Assembly: GCA_964413535.1 (NCBI GenBank)
Contig: CAYPTB010000044.1
Coordinates: 62,001 to 126,000 of the forward strand
Reading direction: 5' to 3'
DNA from: CAYPTB01 sp964413535
GTDB taxonomy: Bacteria; Planctomycetota; UBA1135; GCA-002686595
DNA length: 64,000 bases
Made by a program: the position numbers and the translations under genes. The first letter of the stretch is position 1, and every line of letters begins with the position of its first letter. Positions 35,989 to 43,729 of this stretch are shown piece after piece. Below the pieces are notes generated by a model, which was given only the letters and a program-made list of their open reading frames with translations, was not told where the DNA came from and made no database searches.

Positions 35989-37011
35989 GTGTCGACTCTT
36001 CGCGCGCAGCTCGAGGCCTTCCGACGCTCGCACCCGATGCGCGAGCGGAGCGTTCACGGCGTCGCGTGGCGCTATGTGATCGGCGGAGCGGGCGAGCACG
36101 CGCTGCTATTGCTCCCCGGCTACTTCGTCGGCGCGGAGTCGTGGTTCGCCGTACAGGAGCGCCTCGAGCGGTCCTTCCGCGTGCTGGCCGTCGACTACGC
36201 GGCGGTGGAGACGGTGAGCGAGCTCGCGAGCGGCCTCGCAGCGATACTCGCGGCCGAAGGAATCGAAGCGATCCACCTCGTCGGCCAATCGGTCGGCGCG
36301 CTCTACGCGCAGGAGCTCGCGTCGGGCCGCGACGAACGGCGTGCGCAAGTGGACGGGACGCGCCGCTTGTCCACCACGCCACCGCCAGCGGACGCGACGC
36401 CCCGCTCGTTCGTAACTCCACCGCCGTTGGACGCGGCCCGCCGCTCGTCGACCACGCCCTCGCAGTCGGACGGACCCGCAGTCTTGCGGTCACAGGACGC
36501 CGTCTCCGTGGCGGAGACGGAGTCAATGCTCCGCGTGCGATCGCTCGTGCTCGTGCACGGCTCGCTCCCGCGCACGGCGGACCTCGCGCGCGTGCGCCGC
36601 GGCGTCGCGCTCGGCCGGCTCGCACCCGCGTTCCTCCACCGCCGGCAGTGGGCGCGCCGCGTCGCGGCCGAACGACCGGGCGACGACCCGACGTCGACCT
36701 TCTGGCGCGAGCTCTTCGTCGAGCGCGCGCGCCGTCTCTCGAAACGCGACGTGGTCGCGTGGGGATCGTGCTACCAAGATCTCCTCGCGCGCGGAGAGCT
36801 CCGCAGCGCCGACTTCGAGCCCCTGCGCGGCCGCGTGCTGCTCGTCGAGTCGCCCGACGATCCCATCGTCGGTCCAGCCGAACGGAGCGCGCTGCGCGCG
36901 TTCCACGCAGGCGCCGAAGTCGCCGTGCTGGAGGGCGCCGGCCATTTCGCGCCGGAGCGACGTCCGGCCGAGCTCGCCGCGGTGATCGAAGCGTTCGTCC
37001 GCGCTCACTGA
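35989..37011 (+). CDS. Alpha/beta hydrolase carrying an in-frame minisatellite insert
   Basis: 340 residues from GTG 35989 (ATG 36037 is an alternative). Fold features: LLLLPGYFVGAESW (oxyanion region), nucleophile elbow VGQSVGALYAQELA with the catalytic Ser near residue 100, VLLVESPDDPIVGP (acid strand) and catalytic His in EGAGHFAPER. Right after the helix that follows the nucleophile, about 60 residues rich in Thr, Pro, Ser and Arg are inserted. The insert is encoded by three 39-base direct repeats (36351-36467), and the protein returns to normal hydrolase sequence at RSLVLVHGS. The catalytic core looks whole, so the gene is probably still functional. Substrate unknown. Confidence 0.75.
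   Translation: MSTLRAQLEAFRRSHPMRERSVHGVAWRYVIGGAGEHALLLLPGYFVGAESWFAVQERLERSFRVLAVDYAAVETVSELASGLAAILAAEGIEAIHLVGQSVGALYAQELASGRDERRAQVDGTRRLSTTPPPADATPRSFVTPPPLDAARRSSTTPSQSDGPAVLRSQDAVSVAETESMLRVRSLVLVHGSLPRTADLARVRRGVALGRLAPAFLHRRQWARRVAAERPGDDPTSTFWRELFVERARRLSKRDVVAWGSCYQDLLARGELRSADFEPLRGRVLLVESPDDPIVGPAERSALRAFHAGAEVAVLEGAGHFAPERRPAELAAVIEAFVRAH
36351..36467 (+). repeat. Three-copy 39-base minisatellite inside the hydrolase gene
   Basis: Units at 36351-36389, 36390-36428 and 36429-36467, followed by a partial fourth beginning GGACGGACC. All start GGACG and share the core CGCTCGT...ACCACGCC...CCGCC. Each is 13 codons, so the reading frame is kept. The peptide units read DGTRRLSTTPPPA, DATPRSFVTPPPL and DAARRSSTTPSQS. 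Confidence 0.85.
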
Positions 37012-37608
37012 TTCGATTCGGTACGCGAGGGTAGGAGAGCTGGAGAGCGGCAAGACTCCGTGGGCTTCGAGATGGATCTGACGCTGAATCGCCGTCGTGT
37101 CGGGTACACCGCGCTCGAGCCATGCAACTCGTGCGCGCGCTTCACGACGCGCGTCTCCGCGGACTCCCGTGATCGGTGCCGAACCAAGTGAGGCCTTTCG
37201 TGTACTCGCATTCCTGGAAGCGTGTTCATGGCAATCACGATGCACGAGGACGAGAAGATCGGTGGGATGGGATGTGGTCCATTCGATCCACGTACCTCGG
37301 CAGCGTGGCTGAGCCTCGCATGGACGTGCGGATCGTTGCGAGCCCGCGCATCGCGAAGGAGTACCACCCCCTCACCGATGCAGTAGGCTTCGAGCTTGCA
37401 AGTCCAGGGCGTCGAGTTGCTGGAGGAACTTCCTCGCGACCGAAGCGGTCCCCTGCGTGGTCAGAAGAACTCTGGATTCTTCGAAACCACACGCTCGTGC
37501 ACCGCGTCTTTCTGCGTGGAGAATCTCCGCTCAATCAAGATGGGAGCAGAAAGGGAAGGAGCGCTCGCTTGGTGCACGTACGAAAGCGGCGGTGCGTTTC
37601 GAAACAGG
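37012..37608. other. 597-base region without a convincing gene
   Basis: Lies between the hydrolase and the transposase gene. GC content is lower than in the neighbours and the short open frames do not resemble proteins. It may be an old insertion footprint or the regulatory region of the transposase. No tRNA, repeat or clear hairpin was found by eye. Confidence 0.4.
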
Positions 37609-38250
37609 GTGTCTTCGAGTTCAAGAGTTGGGGAGGAGCGCGAGCGAAGGCGGGTAAGGAAGCCCACGGGTGAGCGAGCGCTGGTTCCACATCGCCAACG
37701 CGAGGAGTTGGCGAAGCGCTTCCCGGTGCACGTGACGATGCGGTTGCGGAAGGGGCCCGCGAGCTTGCGCAGGACGCCCGTCAGGCGGACGTTGGAGCGC
37801 ACCTTCGGGGGCGCGTGCGAGCGTTTCGGTACGCGGCTCTTGCACTACACCCTGCAGTCGAATCACCTGCACTTCATCGTGGAGTCCGAGGACAGACGTG
37901 CGCTGTCGCGCGCGATGCAAGGGCTCGCGATCCGCATTGCGCGGACGCTCAACAGACTCTGGAACCGCACGGGCCAAGTGTTTTCCGACCGCTACCACGA
38001 TCGGATCCTGCGCACCCCGCGCGAGGTACGGAACGCGCTCGTGTACGTGCTCCGGAACCATGTGAAGCACGGGATCGCGCTCGTGGGTCTCGATCCGTTC
38101 GCGTCGGGAGCATGGTTCGATGGATGGGAGGACGCGCAGGGTGGGACCGAGCGCGCGTCCCACCTCGCGCGCGCGAAGACGTGGCTCTTGCGAACCGGCT
38201 GGAAGTACTGGGGCCCGGTGCGACCCGAGGAGATCCCGCGTAGGGGGTGA
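37609..38250 (+). CDS. REP-associated tyrosine transposase (Y1/IS200-like, RAYT)
   Basis: 213 residues counted from GTG 37609; the start is uncertain because the frame is open far upstream. HUH-nuclease features of the TnpA-REP family are present: PVHVTMRLRKG (first strand), NHLHFIVE with His86-x-His88, and catalytic Tyr129 in FSDRYHDRIL, followed by EVRNALVYVLRNHVKHG. Such enzymes are usually single-copy domesticated transposases that mobilise short palindromic REP sequences. No flanking transposon ends were seen. Large palindromes at 44.8 and 48.5 kb are possible substrates. Apparently intact. Confidence 0.85.
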   Translation: MSSSSRVGEERERRRVRKPTGERALVPHRQREELAKRFPVHVTMRLRKGPASLRRTPVRRTLERTFGGACERFGTRLLHYTLQSNHLHFIVESEDRRALSRAMQGLAIRIARTLNRLWNRTGQVFSDRYHDRILRTPREVRNALVYVLRNHVKHGIALVGLDPFASGAWFDGWEDAQGGTERASHLARAKTWLLRTGWKYWGPVRPEEIPRRG

Positions 38251-38413
38251 GAGTCGTGGTGGGTGCGCCCTGGCCAGCGTTGCCTGCGCAGCTCGATCCG
38301 CGTCGAGACTCCGTCGCGCCGTCTTTCGAGTCGCGCGTGCAGTGGCGGCTAGCGTGAACAGAGATCCGGCGAGTATGAGCCGCCATTTGTTCCGTGCGCT
38401 GCGCGCTCCGGAC

Positions 38414-38584
38414 TCACAGGTCTTCGAGCTCGGCTGCGTCGACGACGGCGGCATCGAGTCGCAGCTCCTCGCGCCCCGGCTCGATCTCGATCTCCACTGG
38501 CGCGAAGCCATACAGGATGCCGCTTCCCGCGAGACCGTACTTTCCGCGTTCCAGCTCCCCCCGTGGGAGGATCGCGCCGGTCAC
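38414..38584 (-). CDS. Possible short CDS or remnant coupled to the VWA gene
   Basis: 56 codons from GTG 38584, overlapping the VWA stop (GTGA), the same coupling used elsewhere in the window. The translation (GELERGKYGLAGSGIL, YGFAPVEIEIEPGREEL, LDAAVVDAAELEDL) reads like real protein with alternating strands, but there is no known domain. It could be a truncated leftover of a longer third gene of the sigma/VWA operon, cut near the transposase locus, or a chance frame. Confidence 0.35.
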   Translation of the reverse strand: MTGAILPRGELERGKYGLAGSGILYGFAPVEIEIEPGREELRLDAAVVDAAELEDL

Positions 38585-40833
38585 TCGTCGCCGACGTATC
38601 CGACGGAATCGACGTAGCCGAGGTAGCCGAGGTCCTCGCGGCCGTCCGCGGAGGAGAGCTTCCAAGCTCTCGTCACGAGCTCGAGGAACTCCGCGCGGTA
38701 ACCGCCGCGGTCGGAGCCGGTGGCCTCGCGGGCGAAGCGGTGCACGTCGCGCAGCAAGAAGGCGCCGGCGTGCTGCGACTCGCGCAGGCGCATGCCGAAT
38801 CCGGCGACGGCCGCGGCGAAGCGCAGGTCGGCGCTCGCCTGGTCGATGGAGGTCCCGGCGTCGACGAGCGGTTGCTCGAGCAGGCGGCTCACCTCGCCGT
38901 CGGGCTCCTTGTAGCGCAGCTTGACCGTCAGGAGCTCGCCGTGGCCGGCGACGGCGGAAGGACGCGTCGCGCCGTCCTGGTACTCGAGCGGCGCGACGCC
39001 GCGCGCGGGCGATGCGACGCCGAGGGGAACGATCTCGTACAGCGCGGTCACGCAGTGGTCCGCGCCGATCTCGCCTGCGTCGACCGCGTCGTCGTCGAAG
39101 TCCTCGGCGGCGAGCACGCGGTTCTCGTAGCCGATCAAGCGGTAGGCGCCGACCTCGAGCGGGTTGAACTCGACCTGGATCTTCACGTCCTTCGCGATCG
39201 TGACGAGCGTGCCGCCCATCTGCTCGACGAGCACCTTCTGGGCCTCGCGCAGCGAATCGACGTAGGCGTAGTTGCCGTTCCCGCGGTCGGCGAGCTTCTC
39301 CATGGTCGAATCCTTCAGGTTCCCGCGGCCGAAGCCGAGCACGGAGAGGAAAACACCCGACTTCGCCTGCTCCTCGATCAGCCGCACGAGCTCGCCCTCG
39401 CTCGTCGTGCCGACGTTGAAGTCGCCGTCCGTGCACAGGATCACGCGGTTCACTCCGCCGTCGGCGAAGTTCGCGCGCGCCGTCTGGTACGCGAGCGCGA
39501 TGCCGCCGGATCCGTTCGTCGAGCCGCCGGCCGAGAGCCGCTCGAGCGCGCCGAGGATCGCCGGCCGGTTCGCGCCCGAGGTCGGCTCGAGCACGAGGCC
39601 CGCCGCGCCGGCGTACACGACGATCGCCACGGAGTCGCGCTCGTCGAGCTGGTCCACGAGTAGGCGCATCCCGCGCAGGGCGAGCTGCAGCTTGTCGGGC
39701 GAGCTCATCGAGCCCGACACGTCGATCAGGAACACGAGGTTCGAGGGCTTGCGGTCCGCGAAGGAGATCGCGCGGCCCTTCAGTCCGATGCGCACGAGCC
39801 GGTGCTCGGGTCTCCACGGCGCGCTCGCGACCTCGAGCGAGATCGAGAAGGGATCGCCGCCCGAGGGCTCGGGGTAGTCGTAGCGGAAGTAGTTCAGGAG
39901 CTCTTCGATGCGCACCGCGTCGGGCGGCGGGAGCCGCCCTTCGCTCAGGAAGCGCCGCACGTTCGCGTAGGACGCCGTGTCGACGTCGATCGAGAACGTC
40001 GAGAGCGGATGCTCCGCGACCGCTCGGAACTCGTTCTCGCGCACCGAGGCGTAGGCCTCGGTGTTGGCGCCGAGGTGGAACACGCCGAACGAGTCCGGGT
40101 CGGCGGCGGACAGGGCAGGTTGACGTGCGGTTCCGGCGCCGAAGCCGTTCTGGTCGATGACGGATATGCCTGGGAGGCTTCCGATGCGGCCGACGACGAT
40201 CTTGTCGGGCGCGGCGACCTCCCTCGGCGCCGGCTGGCTGCTTCCCGTCCCGCCGAGGGCGTCGAAGGCCTTCCTCCACCTACCGTATTCCACCCTGGAG
40301 TCGGAGGGACGGCTCGATTCGCCTTCGACATAGCCGAGGGACTCGAGCCTCTCGCGCGTTTCCTTGTCCAAGGGTGCGACCAATGCAGTGGCCGAGGAAC
40401 CGTCGTCGCCCAAGTAGCCCAGTCCTTCGAGGCCGAAAGCATCCCCGTCACCTCCGAGGTCGTACGTGAACGGATGGGTCTCGGACGACCCGAAGTGGAT
40501 CACTGCGACCACGCTCGCTGCCGCGGCGGCCATGGCCGCGGCGACGAGCGGCCAACGGATGCGACGAACCACCGGTCGCTGCGCCTCCCCACGCTCTTGC
40601 CAGCCGCCGAGGATCGCGACGCGTTGCTGCGCGCGCAGGCCTTCGGCCGGCTCCGCGGACAGCGCGGCCTCGAGCTCCCGCGCGGTCGCGCGGATCGCCG
40701 CCACTTCGCGTGCGGCGTGCGACGACGTCGCGAGCTCGGCCTCCACGCGCGAGCGCTCGTCGGGGTCCAGCTCGCCCAGCACGTACGCGGTAAGCCGCGC
40801 CTCCACGTTCCGTCCGTCGTCGTTCTCTCTCAC
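38581..40833 (-). CDS. Anti-sigma-like / von Willebrand factor A fusion protein (DUF3520 type)
   Basis: 750 residues from GTG 40833, which overlaps the sigma-factor stop. The N-terminus (LTAYVLGELDPDERSRVEAE) matches the cytosolic start of anti-sigma factors, without a zinc HxxxCxxC motif. A membrane helix (about 97-116) follows, then a linker with repeated GYLG/GYVE motifs, a YfbK-type N-terminal region (STFSIDVDTASYANVRRFL), a VWA domain with an intact metal site (FLIDVSGSMSS near residue 370, GSTNGSGGI, CTDGDFNVG) and a DUF3520-like C-terminus. The very C-terminus repeats GYLGYVDSVGYVGDE. Because it is encoded with the ECF factor it probably holds that factor at the membrane and senses an outside signal through the VWA part. 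Confidence 0.85.
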   Translation of the reverse strand: MRENDDGRNVEARLTAYVLGELDPDERSRVEAELATSSHAAREVAAIRATARELEAALSAEPAEGLRAQQRVAILGGWQERGEAQRPVVRRIRWPLVAAAMAAAAASVVAVIHFGSSETHPFTYDLGGDGDAFGLEGLGYLGDDGSSATALVAPLDKETRERLESLGYVEGESSRPSDSRVEYGRWRKAFDALGGTGSSQPAPREVAAPDKIVVGRIGSLPGISVIDQNGFGAGTARQPALSAADPDSFGVFHLGANTEAYASVRENEFRAVAEHPLSTFSIDVDTASYANVRRFLSEGRLPPPDAVRIEELLNYFRYDYPEPSGGDPFSISLEVASAPWRPEHRLVRIGLKGRAISFADRKPSNLVFLIDVSGSMSSPDKLQLALRGMRLLVDQLDERDSVAIVVYAGAAGLVLEPTSGANRPAILGALERLSAGGSTNGSGGIALAYQTARANFADGGVNRVILCTDGDFNVGTTSEGELVRLIEEQAKSGVFLSVLGFGRGNLKDSTMEKLADRGNGNYAYVDSLREAQKVLVEQMGGTLVTIAKDVKIQVEFNPLEVGAYRLIGYENRVLAAEDFDDDAVDAGEIGADHCVTALYEIVPLGVASPARGVAPLEYQDGATRPSAVAGHGELLTVKLRYKEPDGEVSRLLEQPLVDAGTSIDQASADLRFAAAVAGFGMRLRESQHAGAFLLRDVHRFAREATGSDRGGYRAEFLELVTRAWKLSSADGREDLGYLGYVDSVGYVGDE

Positions 40834-41375
40834 GATGTCACCTCGTCGAGCCGCAGGGGCTCCAGTTGCGAGCGCAGGCTCTTCAGCCCGCGATGGATCA
40901 GGAAGCCGACGTTCGTCACCGACAGACCTGTGATCTCCGCGATCTCGCGGTAGGCGAAGCCGCTCCCGAACTTCAGCCGGAGGCACTCGCGCTCGCGCGG
41001 CGGCAAGGCGTCGAGCGCGCGCAGCACGCGCGCCGACGCATCCCTCTCCTCGAGCCGGCGCGACGGATCAGCGGTGTCCGCGCCGTTCCGGCCCCCGGTC
41101 CCTTCCATCCGGCCTTCCGGCCGAGCCCCGATCCCGTCGGCGAGCATGCGGCTCTCCTTGTTGCGAAGGTCGAGCGCGCGGTGGCGGCACACGGTGAAGA
41201 GCCAGGCGGCGAGCCGCGGCTCCACTTCGCCGCGCGGCCGGTCGCACAGCTCGAGGAACGTCTCCTGGACGATGTCGCGCGCGCGCTCGAGGTCGCCCGT
41301 CAGCCGGACCGCGTAGGCGACGAGCGCGCGCTCGTGCTTCGCCAAGGCCGCGTGGATCCAGCTCTCGTCGCTCAA
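40830..41375 (-). CDS. ECF-family RNA polymerase sigma factor
   Basis: 181 residues. The start is TTG at 41375, fixed by a strong AGGAGG site 6 bases upstream (41382-41387). Region 2 has LTGDLERARDIVQETFLELC and LAAWLFTVCRHRALDLRNKE; region 4 has ALPPRERECLRLKFGSGF and YREIAEITGLSVTNVGFLIH. This is a standard two-domain ECF factor. It is translationally coupled to the anti-sigma/VWA gene. Its own promoter likely lies in the 243 bases between it and the tRNA gene. Confidence 0.92.
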   Translation of the reverse strand: MSDESWIHAALAKHERALVAYAVRLTGDLERARDIVQETFLELCDRPRGEVEPRLAAWLFTVCRHRALDLRNKESRMLADGIGARPEGRMEGTGGRNGADTADPSRRLEERDASARVLRALDALPPRERECLRLKFGSGFAYREIAEITGLSVTNVGFLIHRGLKSLRSQLEPLRLDEVTS

Positions 41376-41578
41376 GGCGTTCCTCCTGACGTCGGTACTC
41401 CCGAACGCAGGCTGCGCGGAACGGTTCGAGCGATCATGCTCCCGACAACGATCGAGGCCGGGTTTTCTTAGGAGGCATCCCGGAGAACTGGGCGTCGCCC
41501 TCCGCCCCGATTCCGACGCTCGCGCCGGCGGGGCGCGCGAAAGCGCTTCCGCGTCGAGTCGAGCTCCCGCCTGCGACC

Positions 41579-41607
41579 TTGACGCCCCTTCGCGCCGGTC
41601 GCGACCA
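41579..41607 (+). promoter_or_regulatory. Possible sigma-70 promoter for tRNA-Ile2
   Basis: TTGACG at 41579-41584 is followed after a spacer of about 18 bases by a weak -10 hexamer (GACCAT) ending just upstream of the tRNA at 41619. The -35 is good and the -10 poor, so this is tentative. Confidence 0.3.
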
Positions 41608-41618
41608 TGGCCGCCTCG

Positions 41619-41692
41619 GGGCCCTTAGCTCAGTCGGTTAGAGCAGGCGACTCATAATCGCTCGGTCGCAGGTTCGAGTCCTGCAGGGCCCA
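41619..41692 (+). tRNA. tRNA-Ile2 (anticodon CAU, lysidine-modified)
   Basis: A 74-base cloverleaf. Acceptor GGGCCCT (41619-41625) pairs with AGGGCCC (41685-41691). D arm GCTC/GAGC, anticodon loop CTCATAA with anticodon CAT, T arm GCAGG/CCTGC with loop TTCGAGT. The body, especially GAGCAGGCGACTCATAATCG, matches the Ile2(CAU) type rather than initiator or elongator Met. After TilS converts C34 to lysidine it reads AUA. The CCA end is not encoded (ACCC follows). Confidence 0.95.
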
Positions 41693-41730
41693 CCCAGAGC
41701 GGTCGACGTCCGAGCTACACTCCAGAGCTC

Positions 41731-42039
41731 ATGCTCCTGCGCGAGAGCGTCCAGCGTTGCTCCGCGTGCGCGGAGGTCACGCCCCACTGCCGGCGGATCG
41801 TCGCGTTGCCGAAGGTCTTCGCCGTCGCGGCAGCGATCGGAGCCGGGGGATGCTTCCTGCAAGGTCGTGAGTGGTGGCCGGCCGGCGGAGTCCTGTTGGT
41901 CGCCGCGGTCTTCCTCCTCCTCCGCGATCGAGATAAGCACTGGGGCATCCACTGCGTTCGCTGCCGCGGGAAGCAGCTCGCGAAGCTGCGACGCACGAAG
42001 CCCACGCTCGACGGGCGGACGACGATCGACATCTGCTGA
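41731..42039 (+). CDS. Small membrane protein with paired CxxC motifs
   Basis: 102 residues. An N-terminal CSAC (residues 10-13) and a C-terminal CVRC (about 75-78) flank two hydrophobic helices (VFAVAAAIGAGGCFL and WWPAGGVLLVAAVFLLL). Both CxxC pairs would lie on the same side of the membrane and could form one zinc-ribbon-like or redox site. No family is recognised. It starts 38 bases after the tRNA and converges on the YdeI-like gene, with 12 bases between their stops. Confidence 0.6.
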   Translation: MLLRESVQRCSACAEVTPHCRRIVALPKVFAVAAAIGAGGCFLQGREWWPAGGVLLVAAVFLLLRDRDKHWGIHCVRCRGKQLAKLRRTKPTLDGRTTIDIC

Positions 42040-42051
42040 GTCGACGCGGCG

Positions 42052-42969
42052 TCAGGAGCTCGACCAAGCGATCGCGGGCGGACGCACGGAGGCGCAGACC
42101 GGCATGCCATCGCTCGCCGTGAGCTCGAGGCGTCCGACGAGCGTGCCCGAGCGGAGGGCGGCCGTCAGCACGTCGGCCGGGACGGCGTCGAGGCGCAGCT
42201 TCGCCCGGCGGAACATCGCCGGCGCCGCGCCGTCCTTGCGGCCGATCCAGGTGAGGTAGAGGAAGCGCTCGCGGGGCGGTCCGTTCACGGCGGGGCCGCG
42301 GAAGGCCGGCGCGCCGTCCTGCTGCCGGACCTCGATGCGCGTCTCCCACGCCGCCTCGCGCGCGTCGGCGGAGACGAAGCTCGTCGGATCGCAGCCGACC
42401 TTCTGCGGAAGGCCGACCGCGACTTCCGTGTACGGGCCGCAGGTTCGGCCGGGAAGGCGTCGGCCAAGGATGCGCACGACGAGCGCCTGCGGCTTCAACG
42501 ACAGTCCTGCGACACGCTGCGGGGACGACTTCGGGACGGGCAGCAGAGCACGGCGCGCGCGCCGCTCGCGGGTGGCGCTCGTCTTCGCGTCGAGGACGTG
42601 CTCGCGCAGCATGCGCCGCTGGGCGTCGGTGCGACGCTCCCAGCACGTGCGAGCCGCGGGGACGTCGTCGATCAGTTTCTGCAACTCAGCAGGGAGCTCG
42701 GTCGACGCCAACACGATCGCCAGCGTCGCCCACTCGCCGGAGCGCTTGCCCACGGTCTCGAAGTGCTCGCGGCGCAGCTCGAGGAACCAGCGCGCGTCGT
42801 CCAGGCGCTGGAGGGAGCGGCGGCCCAGCGGGACTCCGTCGAGGGTCGCGTCGACGGTGGTCGTCGCGGTGAGCTTCCAACGCGCGAGCGCGGCCGCTGG
42901 GACGGTGACGAAGGCCGCCAGATCCGCGTGCTCGCGCTCGATCCGGACTTCGACCTTCAACTGTGTCAT
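42052..42969 (-). CDS. YdeI/OmpD-associated-like and DUF5990-like fusion protein
   Basis: 305 residues, soluble. The N-terminal part (about 1-85) resembles DUF1905, with FVTVPAAALARWKLTAT and WFLELRREHFETVGKRSG. The middle (about 85-145) resembles the YdeI/OmpD-associated helical region (LPAELQKLIDDVPAART, WERRTDAQRRMLREHV). The C-terminal part (about 165-300) resembles DUF5990 (LGRRLPGRTCGPYTEVAVGL, FLYLTWIGRKDGAAPAMFRR). Each of these is usually a separate small protein of unknown biochemistry. Domain assignments come from memory of family patterns and are moderately sure. Confidence 0.6.
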   Translation of the reverse strand: MTQLKVEVRIEREHADLAAFVTVPAAALARWKLTATTTVDATLDGVPLGRRSLQRLDDARWFLELRREHFETVGKRSGEWATLAIVLASTELPAELQKLIDDVPAARTCWERRTDAQRRMLREHVLDAKTSATRERRARRALLPVPKSSPQRVAGLSLKPQALVVRILGRRLPGRTCGPYTEVAVGLPQKVGCDPTSFVSADAREAAWETRIEVRQQDGAPAFRGPAVNGPPRERFLYLTWIGRKDGAAPAMFRRAKLRLDAVPADVLTAALRSGTLVGRLELTASDGMPVCASVRPPAIAWSSS

Positions 42970-43018
42970 GCTGGCCTTCCATCCTGCAGCGCGCGTGGAA
43001 CGTCTTGGCGAAACGGCC

Positions 43019-43699
43019 TCAGGAGTCGAACCGTTCCAAGTACTCCGCGAGCGCGTCCCGTTGCGCCGCGTCGAGGAATTCCGCGCTCGCTGCGAAGACG
43101 CGTCCGATGGCTTCCTCGATCCGGCCGGACAATCCCGCGCCGCCAGCGGCTGCGTGCGTGCTCTCGAACGCCGCGTTCAGCTCGCGTTCGAAGAGCAGCA
43201 CGAGCTTGCGCGTCGCCTCCGCGGCGAGGCCGATCTCAGAGCCCGCCTCCGCGCCGAAGCGCTCGGCGAGGACCTCGGCTTCGTAGCGGGACAGGCGCAG
43301 GGTCTCTCCCGCGCGCATCCAGGCTTCCCCGTCGCGGTACGCGTCGATCGCGGCGTGCGTAGCCTCCGCGTCCAAGAGGGACGCGTCCTCGCCGAGGGCG
43401 TCCTGCGCATCCGCGCCGACGTGGCTCGCCTGCGCGTTCGGTTCGAGGCGCAGCAAGAAGCGCCGTCCCGTCCAATCGACGCGGCTTTCCGCCACGCCGG
43501 GGAGCTCGTCCAGCCGCGCCAGCACGGGCGCGAGTCGCGAGCCTCAGCCGAGGCCCGCCACGCTCCCTCAGGTGAAGCGATCGGAATGGAGGCCGACGTA
43601 GTCCGCGCGCTCGGTCGCGAGGCTCGCGCAACCTACGAGCGCGGTCAACGCGCAGGCCGCGAGGCTCGGGAACCCACGCTTGCTCGATCGTCGCTGCAT
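43019..43699 (-). CDS. HMA-like lipoprotein with two in-frame UGA (predicted selenoprotein)
   Basis: 226 residues if UGA codons 44 and 52 are read as selenocysteine. ATG 43699 has an ideal GGAGG site 5 bases upstream (43705-43709) and encodes a perfect lipoprotein signal (LTALVGC, Cys24). The frame then runs DRFT-U44-GSVAGLG-U52-GSRLAPVLARLDELPG, VAESRVDWTGRRFLL and on to stop at 43019, with no other interruption. The stretch around U52 resembles a heavy-metal-associated (MerP-like) domain, G-x-x-C-x2-C...LxxLPGV...V, with Sec at the first metal Cys. The last 120 residues are helical and unknown. Hairpins after each UGA fit bacterial SECIS elements. It follows a thioredoxin-like lipoprotein gene by 30 bases. 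A decayed pseudogene is the alternative, but it would need two identical stops and no frameshift. Confidence 0.7.
43515..43532 (-). promoter_or_regulatory. SECIS-like hairpin for UGA codon 52
   Basis: On the minus strand CGCGCC (43532-43527), loop CGTGCT, GGCGCG (43520-43515), a perfect 6-pair stem. The loop begins 17 bases after the second UGA (43546-43544), with G as its second base. Confidence 0.5.
43541..43554 (-). promoter_or_regulatory. SECIS-like hairpin for UGA codon 44
   Basis: On the minus strand GCCTC (43554-43550), loop GGCT, GAGGC (43545-43541); two more outer pairs are possible. The loop begins 18 bases after the first UGA (43570-43568) and its first base is G, as in the bacterial SECIS consensus. 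The second UGA lies at its 3-prime side. Confidence 0.5.
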
Positions 43700-43729
43700 G
43701 TCGACCTCCGGGCGCACCCAAGGAGCATG

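Noticed and set aside
37005..37367. Antisense frame of 120 codons upstream of the transposase
   Set aside because: Low-quality composition, no motif, and it overlaps the end of the hydrolase gene.
41619..41692. tRNA read as initiator or elongator tRNA-Met
   Set aside because: The CAT anticodon alone is ambiguous, but the body matches the Ile2(CAU) type and acceptor pair 1-72 is a full G-C pair, unlike initiators.
43019..43525. Gene starting inside the HMA-like locus, after the second UGA
   Set aside because: It would have no signal peptide and would begin in the middle of the HMA-like motif. The upstream frame has an ideal ribosome site and lipoprotein signal in the same frame.
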